From positions 1,426,001-1,490,000 of the forward strand of contig NZ_CP139781.1 in the NCBI RefSeq assembly GCF_019679435.2: DNA of 64,000 nucleotides, in the 5' to 3' direction. Below the pieces are notes generated by a model, which did not search any database, had not been told where the DNA came from, and worked only from the letters and a program-made list of their open reading frames with translations. Each line of letters begins with the position of its first letter. The first letter of the stretch is position 1. The DNA is from Actomonas aquatica. Its GTDB lineage: Bacteria > Verrucomicrobiota > Verrucomicrobiia > Opitutales > Opitutaceae. Of the stretch, positions 7,228 through 14,790 are shown one piece after another. A program made the translations under genes and the position numbers.

Positions 7228-7722
7228 GATTTCATCTTCAAATCGACACCTTTCAACTACAGCTCCCGTCACATCGAGTTTCATCCAAGCTGGAACAAGG
7301 CGGACCCCAGGGCGGTAGTGGTCATCGTCTCGAAATTGGCGCCCGTGCATCGCCTCTGGCGAAAATGCGATCGCATCGCCTCGAAAATCATTCTCTTTCA
7401 CTCTTTGCTCCAACTTCTTGAGGAAGGGAAGGCAGGCAAGGTGTATGGCATCTAGTCGCTTCCCTTTCTCTTGCTGCCTGTAAATCCAATCCGGCTGCAA
7501 TCCCCAGTAGATCATCAAAGCCGTTCCCTTCGAACAGTGTCGATGTGCGGCCATGTCCACGAGCTCGCGAACTTCGAATCCGTCGTGATTGAACCACCAT
7601 GCGACTTGGTGGAGCTCAGCCGACGTCTCGACCTGCGAAACCAATCGGCTGCGCTCTTCGAGGTCTTCATACTCGTCGAAAGCGAGCCTGCGTATTCGGA
7701 CTAATTGGGTATCACTATACAT
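7222..7722 (-). CDS. Cassette C copy 2: DUF4274-like protein
   Basis: 166 residues, identical to 2,319-2,819. The stop codon lies in attC R'' and the AGG of GTTAGGT serves as the only Shine-Dalgarno-like stretch. Confidence 0.75.
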   Translation of the reverse strand: MYSDTQLVRIRRLAFDEYEDLEERSRLVSQVETSAELHQVAWWFNHDGFEVRELVDMAAHRHCSKGTALMIYWGLQPDWIYRQQEKGKRLDAIHLACLPFLKKLEQRVKENDFRGDAIAFSPEAMHGRQFRDDDHYRPGVRLVPAWMKLDVTGAVVERCRFEDEIT

Positions 7723-7724
7723 TT

Positions 7725-7798
7725 ACCTAACGATTTAGCTGAGCCGCGAGCGCCGACGCGGAGCGGCGGTGCTCGTTGGCTCGGGCGACTGGATAGGC
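7725..7798 (-). other. attC site of cassette D, copy 2
   Basis: Same as 2,822-2,895: R'' GCCTATC and R' GTTAGGT. Confidence 0.9.
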
Positions 7799-8142
7799 CT
7801 TCTTCTTAGTTTTTCGTCAGTCCAACTGACTCTCGAAAAAGCAATCTTCTGCTCCAGATCCTCACCATGGTAGACGGCTTCGATCAAAAGCTCTCCGAGC
7901 GGAACGGTGACAGTGGTAGAACGGGTCTCCATCTCTTCTTCTTTCAAGACTTCCGCATGCACGGTGGCGTCCAGATTGAAGTAGAACTGTAGAACCGTCT
8001 CGGGGGAAAGCCGAATCCCCATGAAGCTCCCCTTTGGTCCGAGCCGAGCGAATACGCCTCGGGCTTCTGACTCGTCCGCTTCGACGGGCGTCGCGGCAGG
8101 CACGTCGTCCCGTCCGTAAGCTCCGTGAAAGTATATCAGCAT
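7735..8142 (-). CDS. Cassette D copy 2: hypothetical protein
   Basis: 135 residues, identical to 2,832-3,239. Not recognised. Confidence 0.65.
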   Translation of the reverse strand: MLIYFHGAYGRDDVPAATPVEADESEARGVFARLGPKGSFMGIRLSPETVLQFYFNLDATVHAEVLKEEEMETRSTTVTVPLGELLIEAVYHGEDLEQKIAFSRVSWTDEKLRRRPIQSPEPTSTAAPRRRSRLS

Positions 8143-8153
8143 CGTGATATTCC

Positions 8154-8223
8154 GCCTATCGTCTGAGCTCAGCCGCGACTGCCAGCGGAGCTGGCGGTCG
8201 TTGGCTGCGGCGGATGGTTAGGC
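8154..8223 (-). other. attC site of cassette E, copy 2
   Basis: Same as 3,251-3,320: R'' GCCTAAC and R' GATAGGC. Confidence 0.9.
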
Positions 8224-8814
8224 CCTGTCTTCTTCATGTGACAGGGTGATAAGATAAGAAATAGATGACCGCATGTTTTCTGTGATCTGCCTCACTGACT
8301 TCATGCCCTCCTCAAGGACCTCCAAGTTCAGTAACTCTGATGTCTGAATATGGAGCTGACGCTTTCTGTCCTCTGGATAGCGAAAAACCATACCGATCGG
8401 ATCGATACACGAAAAATCAGATATCGCCTGCTCAAGCTTCAGAACATCGTCGGCCTCAACGACGGGTGCAGGGAGCTCGCTAATCCGAGTCTTAAGGTCA
8501 CGCCACAACTCTCCAAGATCGTGTATCATCGGCAGCTCGGGATTTGATCGTAATACCAAGGTCGATTCGATGAGCAAATGCTTCAAGGAGAGTTCCAGTC
8601 CGTGTCTATACGACTGAACAATCGGATAGATTGCGGTATCGATGTGCAGTCTCGGTTCGCGTCGAGAACGAATCGACTCAATGAGGTGCTCAGCGGCATC
8701 GAAGAAGCCATCTGCATATGCCCGGTAGTCGTGGGGGCCGCCATTTGTTCCAATGCAGGCGTTCATTTGCCAGTTGACGCCTTTTCGAAACAGGGAGTTT
8801 GGGGAGTATGGCAT
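8218..8814 (-). CDS. Cassette E copy 2: helical, possibly HEPN-like protein
   Basis: 198 residues, identical to 3,315-3,911, with the same start next to the cassette core. Confidence 0.6.
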   Translation of the reverse strand: MPYSPNSLFRKGVNWQMNACIGTNGGPHDYRAYADGFFDAAEHLIESIRSRREPRLHIDTAIYPIVQSYRHGLELSLKHLLIESTLVLRSNPELPMIHDLGELWRDLKTRISELPAPVVEADDVLKLEQAISDFSCIDPIGMVFRYPEDRKRQLHIQTSELLNLEVLEEGMKSVRQITENMRSSISYLITLSHEEDRA

Positions 8815-8817
8815 CGC

Positions 8818-8931
8818 GCCTAACGTTTCAAGTGAGCCGCGACCACAGCAGATCACGGACGGGGAGGTGAGCCAATGAAACCGACCGAAAAAGGACGGCC
8901 TGTGGTCGTTGGCTCCACTGGTTGGTTGGCC
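8818..8931 (-). other. attC site of cassette F, copy 2, with long loop
   Basis: Same as 3,915-4,028: R'' GGCCAAC and R' GTTAGGC, 114 bp. Confidence 0.85.
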
Positions 8932-8938
8932 TCTTCAT

Positions 8939-9385
8939 CTAAGTTCGATCTTGTTCAGGGCGGGACATATACACCCTGCGCGGACTTTCGTGCCGTATCG
9001 ATTCGGCTTCCCAAATACGGGCCATGTCTTCTGTCCACAACGTGGACACGACTCGCGATATGGCTCTTCGACCGGCGATTCCGCCGGCTAGGATTCCGTC
9101 GGATACCGCGCTTATATCTGGTGCCTGATCGCTGGTCACAGCTCGTCCGGCATTCTCCAGGCGAAGTCGAAGGAAATAGCGTGTGCGCTCATCTACTTCA
9201 GGCCACGACCCTGTCCGAATCCATACGTCTTCAGCTTCTTCTGCTGCGCTCACACCTGACCAGAGATGCTCTCGCCAGAATGTATCCGGACGATGCTCCC
9301 ATGGATCAAATCGGGGCGACCAGCACTCTTCGGGGACGGCGTGAAACTCACTGGCTAGAACCTCATGTATGTCGTGCGATCTCAT
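8939..9385 (-). CDS. Cassette F copy 2: hypothetical protein
   Basis: 148 residues, identical to 4,036-4,482. Its upstream neighbour is IS copy 3. The restored core GTTGGCC (complement of its R'' GGCCAAC) at 9,393-9,399 shows where the cassette began before the insertion. Confidence 0.6.
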   Translation of the reverse strand: MRSHDIHEVLASEFHAVPEECWSPRFDPWEHRPDTFWREHLWSGVSAAEEAEDVWIRTGSWPEVDERTRYFLRLRLENAGRAVTSDQAPDISAVSDGILAGGIAGRRAISRVVSTLWTEDMARIWEAESIRHESPRRVYMSRPEQDRT

Positions 9386-9399
9386 GGCTTACGGCCAAC

Positions 9400-11256
9400 G
9401 AGACTGTCGGGAAACCCGCTGCTGTCGAGGTTGGGGTGGGCTTGGTTGGGATTGATATAGGGGCACGGGATTTTTGCTACAGGGGCGCGGTTTTGGGGAG
9501 GATCTGGGGATTTGAGGGGAATGATGCGATAGGATGCCTTGGCGGCGGCGTTGCGCGCCGCGATCGCGGGCTGGATTGCGCCCCTTCGCTCATCTTATGG
9601 GTCTGCCGTGGCGGGCGATCTTCTCCAGGTTGTGCACCAGGCAGTAGAGTTTCCATTGGGTATCCACTTTGGCCCTACCGCGCAGCGTCGATCGGTTCAT
9701 GCCTTTTTGCGCGCCGAGGTTGCCGAAGACCGGCTCCACGATGCCGAGGCGGCGGCTGTAGATCTGTCGGCCCTCAGGCGTGTCGATCTTGTCCTTCATG
9801 CGCGAGGTGAGGGTCTCGGTGACGCGTCCGTGGAAGACGCGCACTTGGCGTGGGTTGCCGCTCTCGGGGTGTTGCAGGCAGCGGTCACGCAGCTCGCAGC
9901 TTAAGCAGGCGGTCTTAGGCGCGCGGTAAGAGGTGGCGCGGTAACCTTGCGCGGTGACGTGGTCGTGGCCGCAGCGATACAGGCGCTGGCCGGCGGGGCA
10001 CATGAGGCGCTCAGTGGCTTCGTCGAACGTGAAGTCGTCGCCACGGAACCAGCGACGTTTGGAGCGGTAGTCCTGTTTGCGGCGGTCGGTCGGGCGACGG
10101 TGCCGCTTGGCGGTGGCCAGTTGCGGGTCACGGGAGCGGAACTTCGGATCGGGCACGTAGGCGTCGACCTCGGCGGCCTCGAACGCTTCGAGGTTTTGGT
10201 TGGAAAAATAGCCGGTGTCGGCGCTCACGATCTTTTGGCGCAACGGGTCGTCCTCGCCGGTGGCGTGAGTGAGGTGGGTGGCGGCGCCGGCCAGCATGGC
10301 AGTGGCCACCGCGCCGTCGTCGCCGACGCCAAAGGCTTCGCCGTGCACGATGACCTGGTGCTTCGCGTCGACCATGGCGTTGGCGTTGTAGCCCTGGATG
10401 ATGCCGTGGCTGCTCTTCATCTTGGCCGACTCGTTGTCGGTCACGTTGCTTTGGATCTCGGTGCCACTGCGGCCCTGGCGGGGTTCGTTTTCGTTGAGGA
10501 ATCGTTCGATGCGCTCGGCCTGGCGTTGGAGGCGCGCGAGGCGCTTGGCGGGATCGCGGGGCAGCAGGGACGAACTGCCGCCGCCTTTGCCGTCTTCACT
10601 GCGACGGTCGTTGTGCTGGTGCGTGCGCACGTGTTCGCGCACCAGCTCCTTGAGCTTGTCGCGCTTTTTGCGCAGGTCCTCATGCGTGCCGCTCGATTCC
10701 TTGGCCGCGTTGCTGGAGAGCTTGTAGCCGTCGATGGCGAAGTGGGTCCCTCCGAGTAGCTCGGCCTCATGGCAGACCAAGAGCACCTGTGAGAACAGCG
10801 TGCTGATGCGTTCCTCGCCCATGCCCGAGACAAACGTCGCGATCGTGCTGTGATCCGGCCGTTGGCCGCAGCACAGGGCCATGAACACGATCTGTTCGCG
10901 GCACGCCGCCTCCAGCTTGCGAGAACTGAGCAGCCCCCGCGAGTAGCCCAGCAACACGACCTTGAGCAGCACCCGTGGATCGTAACCCGGGCGGCCCCCA
11001 TCGTCGTTGTGATGCTCGGCGTCAAAGGCGCGCAGATCGAGTCGCTCCTGCACCACGTAGTGGATCGTGTGTTCCAGTGTCCCCGGCTGCAGTTGGTCCG
11101 CCAGCGACACCGCCACCATCATCGTCTGCGCGTAGTCATAAGGTTTATACTTCGCCATGATGTGCACGCCTCTTTCGGGCGTGCCCATAACCCATCATTT
11201 ATCAGGCCAACCGTGTATCAAATAATCACCGACAAACGGGGTTTTTCGACAGTCTC
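9400..11256 (-). mobile_element. IS1182-like element, copy 3 (complete)
   Basis: Identical in layout to copy 2, with AAC at 9,397-9,399 and 11,257-11,259. Unlike copies 1 and 2, its right flank is the attC of cassette G rather than cassette A. This copy therefore marks an insertion context different from the other two. Confidence 0.9.
9590..11158 (-). CDS. IS1182-family DDE transposase, copy 3
   Basis: 522 residues, identical to the protein at 4,687-6,255, with the same DDE residues and start. Confidence 0.92.
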   Translation of the reverse strand: MAKYKPYDYAQTMMVAVSLADQLQPGTLEHTIHYVVQERLDLRAFDAEHHNDDGGRPGYDPRVLLKVVLLGYSRGLLSSRKLEAACREQIVFMALCCGQRPDHSTIATFVSGMGEERISTLFSQVLLVCHEAELLGGTHFAIDGYKLSSNAAKESSGTHEDLRKKRDKLKELVREHVRTHQHNDRRSEDGKGGGSSSLLPRDPAKRLARLQRQAERIERFLNENEPRQGRSGTEIQSNVTDNESAKMKSSHGIIQGYNANAMVDAKHQVIVHGEAFGVGDDGAVATAMLAGAATHLTHATGEDDPLRQKIVSADTGYFSNQNLEAFEAAEVDAYVPDPKFRSRDPQLATAKRHRRPTDRRKQDYRSKRRWFRGDDFTFDEATERLMCPAGQRLYRCGHDHVTAQGYRATSYRAPKTACLSCELRDRCLQHPESGNPRQVRVFHGRVTETLTSRMKDKIDTPEGRQIYSRRLGIVEPVFGNLGAQKGMNRSTLRGRAKVDTQWKLYCLVHNLEKIARHGRPIR

Positions 11257-11313
11257 AACGATTGAACTCAGCCGCGGCGCGCTAGCGCCGTTGGCTGCGG
11301 TGGCTGGTTCGAC
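11257..11313 (-). other. attC site of cassette G (IS in its R' core)
   Basis: Minus strand: R'' GTCGAAC, arms GCAGCCAACG and CGCGGCTGAGTTCAATC, short loop GCGCTAGCGC, then GTT and the IS end. R'' is the complement of the start of cassette G (GTTCGAC at 11,648-11,654). It differs from the attC of cassette A in R'' and loop. Confidence 0.88.
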
Positions 11314-11317
11314 TTTT

Positions 11318-11638
11318 TCATTTTATCGGCGCGGAAAGAATAGGGGCCTCCATAAACATACTTACGGCGTAGAGCAAAACCCACACTAAGACCGAAATCA
11401 AAAACGCCTTAAAGCAGCGGTCACGAATCTTCCACATGATCCAGGCTTCCTGTTTGTAGCACTCGATCGGTGTCATCGGGCTCCCCAGAAACAAAGACGA
11501 TGTGGTGCGCCTCTTCTCGATCGCTTCTGGATCGCCGAAAAACAGAAGCGTGATCGACGCGGTAAAACCGCCAACAAAAACCACGACCATCGCGATCGAC
11601 AAAGCGGAGGCACAAACATGGAGAATGGTGTCAGTCAT
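11318..11638 (-). CDS. Cassette G: small membrane protein
   Basis: 106 residues, not recognised. Two hydrophobic stretches are clear: about residues 8-33 (A-S-A-L-S-I-A-M-V-V-V-F-V-G-G-F) and about 79-95 (F-L-I-S-V-L-V-W-V-L-L-Y-A-V). The charged loop between them (about 36-77) holds C60, W66, W69 and C74. The ATG lies about 10 bases from the cassette core GTTCGAC with GGAA in between. Likely an inner-membrane protein of unknown role; small membrane proteins are common cassette cargo. Confidence 0.65.
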   Translation of the reverse strand: MTDTILHVCASALSIAMVVVFVGGFTASITLLFFGDPEAIEKRRTTSSLFLGSPMTPIECYKQEAWIMWKIRDRCFKAFLISVLVWVLLYAVSMFMEAPILSAPIK

Positions 11639-11647
11639 TCTATTTCC

Positions 11648-11708
11648 GTCGAACGATTTAACTCAGCCGCGGCGGCTTGCCGCCGTTGGCTGCGGTGACT
11701 GGATCGGC
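11648..11708 (-). other. attC site of cassette H
   Basis: Minus strand: R'' GCCGATC, arms GCAGCCAACG and CGCGGCTGAGTTAAATC, loop GCGGCAAGCCGC, R' GTTCGAC. R'' is the complement of GATCGGC at 12,036-12,042, the start of cassette H. Confidence 0.9.
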
Positions 11709-12023
11709 TTTTTCGTCCCTGGCGGAGATGCTGCTCGGAAACAGCAGGGCGATCCAAAGGCACAGATTCAGAAACGGGACGAACGAGACAATCGATATCC
11801 AAGGGGACCAACCGCAATCTCGGCAGCGCGGCCGAACGATAAACATGAACCAATAGATCAGCGCAATGAATGAAACTAAGAGTAGGGATAGCGACGGAAC
11901 GTATTCCTCCTCTTCAACCCTCGCCATTTCGAGCGAAACGGGGGCACACAGAAAAACGAAGATGAGCATGCGGATTAGATACGCGATACGGTCGATCTTC
12001 CTAGGGAACAACAGTGTCATCAT
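11658..12023 (-). CDS. Cassette H: DUF805-like membrane protein
   Basis: 121 residues. It has three hydrophobic segments (about 14-30, 44-63, 75-95). The middle loop R-P-R-C-R-D-C-G-W-S-P-W followed by a hydrophobic helix with F-L-N-L-C-L-W-I fits DUF805, where the loop reads R-x-R-L-x-D-x-G-x-S-G-W. The two Cys in the loop are unusual. The C-terminus from about residue 107 is read from attC. It is the first cassette of the array in reading direction, the place where newest cassettes sit in an active integron (family knowledge). Confidence 0.7.
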   Translation of the reverse strand: MMTLLFPRKIDRIAYLIRMLIFVFLCAPVSLEMARVEEEEYVPSLSLLLVSFIALIYWFMFIVRPRCRDCGWSPWISIVSFVPFLNLCLWIALLFPSSISARDEKADPVTAANGGKPPRLS

Positions 12024-12254
12024 GTTCAGTCTTCCGCCGATCAGTGTTATTAGCCTACCTCCGGACTTACTTCCGACTGGGGTAAATACCTGCGGTGGAA
12101 TGATTTGCTAAATTCTTGGTGCATTTTTTGCTTTGGGATTCAGACACTCCTTACACCGCAAAATTTACGGGGCAAAATTTACGGACGCTGGATTTTATAC
12201 CTTGTCGCTGCGCGGTTTGTGAAAGATTCGGGGGCATTTTTGCGTTCCAAGGGT
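12024..12254. other. Array boundary region; attI not proven
   Basis: Non-coding and AT-richer than its surroundings. The core-like GATCGGC at 12,036-12,042 (minus strand) marks the outer end of cassette H. Upstream of it I see no attC hairpin, so this is where an attI or a decayed attC would be expected. A direct repeat, AAAATTTACGG twice, lies near 12,162-12,186. No integrase gene follows; the next genes are a small unknown protein and hemF. Confidence 0.5.
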
Positions 12255-12482
12255 ATGGCACGACAGAAGGCGCGATTTCGGATTTCGATAAAGGACATGG
12301 AGCGCGGATACACGCTCAAAGTCGAACTCCTGCCCTGTAACCGACTCTGGTCGGAACACCTTTTCACGATCCGCGTGAACGACCGAATGTCCGAACGTTT
12401 TTCCGCGGTCTCCCTGACCACCGTCTTCAACCGCCTGCGCCGCTGGTTGGTCATGCGATCACACCACCGGCAAGAGCATTAG
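12255..12482 (+). CDS. Small basic protein of unknown function
   Basis: 75 residues from the ATG at 12,255, preceded by AAGGG. It is very basic, begins M-A-R-Q-K-A-R-F-R, has a central L-P-C-N-R-L-W-S segment and a C-terminal amphipathic helix R-L-R-R-W-L-V. A longer frame from 12,105 has no ribosome binding site and odd composition, so the short form is preferred. It is the only plus-strand gene at the array edge and has no attC of its own, so it is probably chromosomal. I do not recognise the family. Confidence 0.55.
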   Translation: MARQKARFRISIKDMERGYTLKVELLPCNRLWSEHLFTIRVNDRMSERFSAVSLTTVFNRLRRWLVMRSHHRQEH

Positions 12483-12648
12483 GAACGCCAAGGAGCCACG
12501 CTTGGCCCGGCGGTGACAGCGTGGTCCCAGGGGCGACCATTCCACAGCCGCGGGATCGCTGCGCGGCAACGCGGCTACCGCGCAAGCCCCCTTCACCTGA
12601 CTTTCACGTTGCCCGGCGGGCGGACTCTGTTCGGCTTGGCGGTCTGCC

Positions 12649-13611
12649 ATGTCCGACCTGCCCGACCTTTCCGCCGTCCGCTCCTACCTGCTCGATCTGC
12701 AGGATCGCATCTGCGCGGGGCTGGACGCCGAGGAAACGGGCTCGGCCCGCTTTGAGACCGACGAGTGGATCCGCCCGGCCGGCGGCGGCGGACGCACCCG
12801 CATCATCGCCGACGGCGAGACCTTCGAGAAAGGCGGCGTCGGTTTCTCCCACGTCTGCGGCGACCAACTCCCGCCTTCCGCCACCGCCAACCGCCCCGAG
12901 ATCGCGGGCAAACCGTGGCAAGCCATGGGCGTCTCCCTCGTCATCCACCCCCGCAATCCCTACGCACCGACGAGTCACGCCAACGTGCGCTTTTTCTGCG
13001 CGGGCGACGGCCTCGATGATCCCGCGGTATTCGAGAATCCAGAATCGAAAATCAAAAATACCACGTGGTGGTTCGGCGGTGGTTTCGACCTCACCCCTTA
13101 TTACGGTTTCCGCGAAGATGCCGTGCACTGGCACGAGACCGCTCGCGCCGCGGTCGCGCCCTTTGGCGAGGACTACTACCCGCGGCTCAAAACGTGGTGC
13201 GACGACTACTTTTACCTGAAACATCGCGACGAGCCCCGTGGTGTCGGCGGCCTCTTCTTCGACGATTTTAACGAGCTCGGTTTCGCCCGGAGTTTCGCCT
13301 TCATGCGCAGCGTGGGCGACCACTACCTGCCCGCCTATCAGCCGCTCGTGGCCCGCCGCAAAGCCACGGCCTACACCGACCGCGAACGCGACTGGCAGTT
13401 GTATCGGCGCGGTCGTTACGTGGAGTTCAACCTGGTCTGGGACCGCGGCACCCACTTCGGCCTGCAGAGTGGCGGCCGCACCGAGTCGATCCTCATGAGC
13501 CTGCCGCCGCAGGTGTCGTGGAAATACAACTACACGCCCGAACCCGGCTCCCCCGAAGCCGCCCTCCACACCGATTTCCTCCGCCCCCAAGACTGGCTCG
13601 CGGAGGTTTAG
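12649..13611 (+). CDS. hemF: Coproporphyrinogen III oxidase, oxygen-dependent
   Basis: 320 residues. Oxidative decarboxylation of coproporphyrinogen III to protoporphyrinogen IX using O2, in the cytosol. Signature blocks: [13 protein letters not shown] (100-112), [11 protein letters not shown] (142-152), the D-D-Y-F-Y-L-K-H block near 185-192, and [13 protein letters not shown] near 280. Residues about 119-137 form a short insertion compared with typical HemF, coded by AT-rich DNA near 13,030-13,062 that resembles local repeat words. First gene of a hem cluster with hemE and hemG. Confidence 0.97.
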   Translation: MSDLPDLSAVRSYLLDLQDRICAGLDAEETGSARFETDEWIRPAGGGGRTRIIADGETFEKGGVGFSHVCGDQLPPSATANRPEIAGKPWQAMGVSLVIHPRNPYAPTSHANVRFFCAGDGLDDPAVFENPESKIKNTTWWFGGGFDLTPYYGFREDAVHWHETARAAVAPFGEDYYPRLKTWCDDYFYLKHRDEPRGVGGLFFDDFNELGFARSFAFMRSVGDHYLPAYQPLVARRKATAYTDRERDWQLYRRGRYVEFNLVWDRGTHFGLQSGGRTESILMSLPPQVSWKYNYTPEPGSPEAALHTDFLRPQDWLAEV

Positions 13612-13644
13612 GATTTAGTCTCTAGGATTTAGGATTTTCACCAT

Positions 13645-14685
13645 ATGACCTCCCGCGAACGTTTCCTCAAAGCCTGCGCCTGCGAGCCGCTCGACCGACC
13701 GCCCCTCTGGGTGATGCGCCAGGCCGGGCGCTACCTGCCTGAATACCGCGAGTTGAAGGCCAAGTCGTCCTTCCTCCACATGGTGCACACGCCCGAGCTC
13801 GCTCTCGAGGTCACCCTGCAACCGCTGCGCCGCTTCAACCTCGACGCCGCCATCCTGTTCTCCGACATCCTCACCATCCCGGAAGCCCTCGGCCAACCCT
13901 ACCACTTCCGCGACCAAGGCGGCATCGGCATGGAATACCGGCTCGAGACCCGCGCCCAGGTCGACGCCCTCGCCGGTCCCGACGCCGTGGGCGAAAAGCT
14001 GCACTACGTGCCCGCCGCGCTCCGCCTCATCCGCGCCGAGTTGGGCGACAGCAAGGCCGTGCTCGGTTTTGGCGGCTCCCCGTGGACGCTCGCCACCTAC
14101 ATGGTCGAGGGCGGCAGCTCCGACGACTTTGAACGGATCAAGCTGCTGTTCTACACCGACCGCCCGATGTTCGACGCGCTGCTCGGCAAACTCACCGACG
14201 CCCTCATCGCCTACTTCAAGCTGCAGATCGAGGCCGGGGCCGACGCCATTCAGATCTTCGATTCCTGGGGCGGCATCATCGCCGGGCCCGACTACGAGGC
14301 CGCCTCCCTCCAGTGGATCAAACGCATCGTCGCCGCGCTGCCGGCCGACTTCCCCATCATCCTCTACGCCAAGGGCACCGCGCCCCACCTCACTGATCAG
14401 GCCTTCAGCGGCGTGCGCGCCATCAGTCTCGACTGGACCTGCGACCTCGCCATCGCCCGGCGCAATCTGCCCGCCAACGTCGCGGTGCAGGGCAACCTCG
14501 ATCCGGTGCTCATGCAGACCACGCCCGAGATCGTGCGCTCGGCCGCCACTCGCCTGCTCGACTCCATGCGCGACCTGCCCGGCCACATCTTTAACCTCGG
14601 CCACGGCATCACCCCGCGCGCCAAGATCGCCTGCATGGAATCGCTCGTCGACACCGTGACGAGTTGGGACAACGCCAACACTTAA
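13645..14685 (+). CDS. hemE: Uroporphyrinogen decarboxylase
   Basis: 346 residues. Decarboxylates uroporphyrinogen III to coproporphyrinogen III, the step before HemF. Both family signatures are present: P-P-L-W-V-M-R-Q-A-G-R-Y-L-P-E-Y (about 21-36) and G-F-G-G-S-P-W-T-L-A-T-Y (about 139-150). Asp in the I-L-F-S-D-I-L segment is the expected catalytic Asp. It lies 33 bp after hemF; the gap carries repeated TAGGATTT words. Almost certainly co-transcribed with hemF and hemG. Confidence 0.97.
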   Translation: MTSRERFLKACACEPLDRPPLWVMRQAGRYLPEYRELKAKSSFLHMVHTPELALEVTLQPLRRFNLDAAILFSDILTIPEALGQPYHFRDQGGIGMEYRLETRAQVDALAGPDAVGEKLHYVPAALRLIRAELGDSKAVLGFGGSPWTLATYMVEGGSSDDFERIKLLFYTDRPMFDALLGKLTDALIAYFKLQIEAGADAIQIFDSWGGIIAGPDYEAASLQWIKRIVAALPADFPIILYAKGTAPHLTDQAFSGVRAISLDWTCDLAIARRNLPANVAVQGNLDPVLMQTTPEIVRSAATRLLDSMRDLPGHIFNLGHGITPRAKIACMESLVDTVTSWDNANT

Positions 14686-14790
14686 GCACCCGAACCGATG
14701 GCCTTTGTTTCGAAAACGTCGGTCGACGACGCCTCTACGGCAAAATTCGCGCACGTCGCGACCGACTTTTCGGCTAAGCTGAGCGGCAAG

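Larger units (their letters stand above)
1..11276. repeat. Tandem duplication, period 4,903 bp, about 2.3 copies
   Basis: Position x equals position x+4,903 from 1 up to 6,373, so the repeated tract runs from the window edge to 11,276. Each unit holds one IS1182-like element and six integron cassettes. All six cassette proteins and the transposase are identical between copies, and I saw no base difference where I compared lines. Identity breaks at 6,374 versus 11,277, inside the hairpin of the attC next to the IS. The arrangement IS-cargo-IS-cargo-IS fits recombination between directly repeated IS copies. The left edge lies outside the window, so total copy number is unknown. Confidence 0.95.

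Noticed and set aside
1..11276. Tandem copies being only an assembly artefact
   Set aside because: Cannot be excluded from sequence, but the third IS copy has a different right flank and the junctions are clean, so a real duplication is the simpler reading. Kept as a caveat.
12105..12254. Longer start for the small basic protein
   Set aside because: The added 50 codons have no ribosome binding site and cover the AAAATTTACGG direct repeat; the ATG at 12,255 has AAGGG before it.
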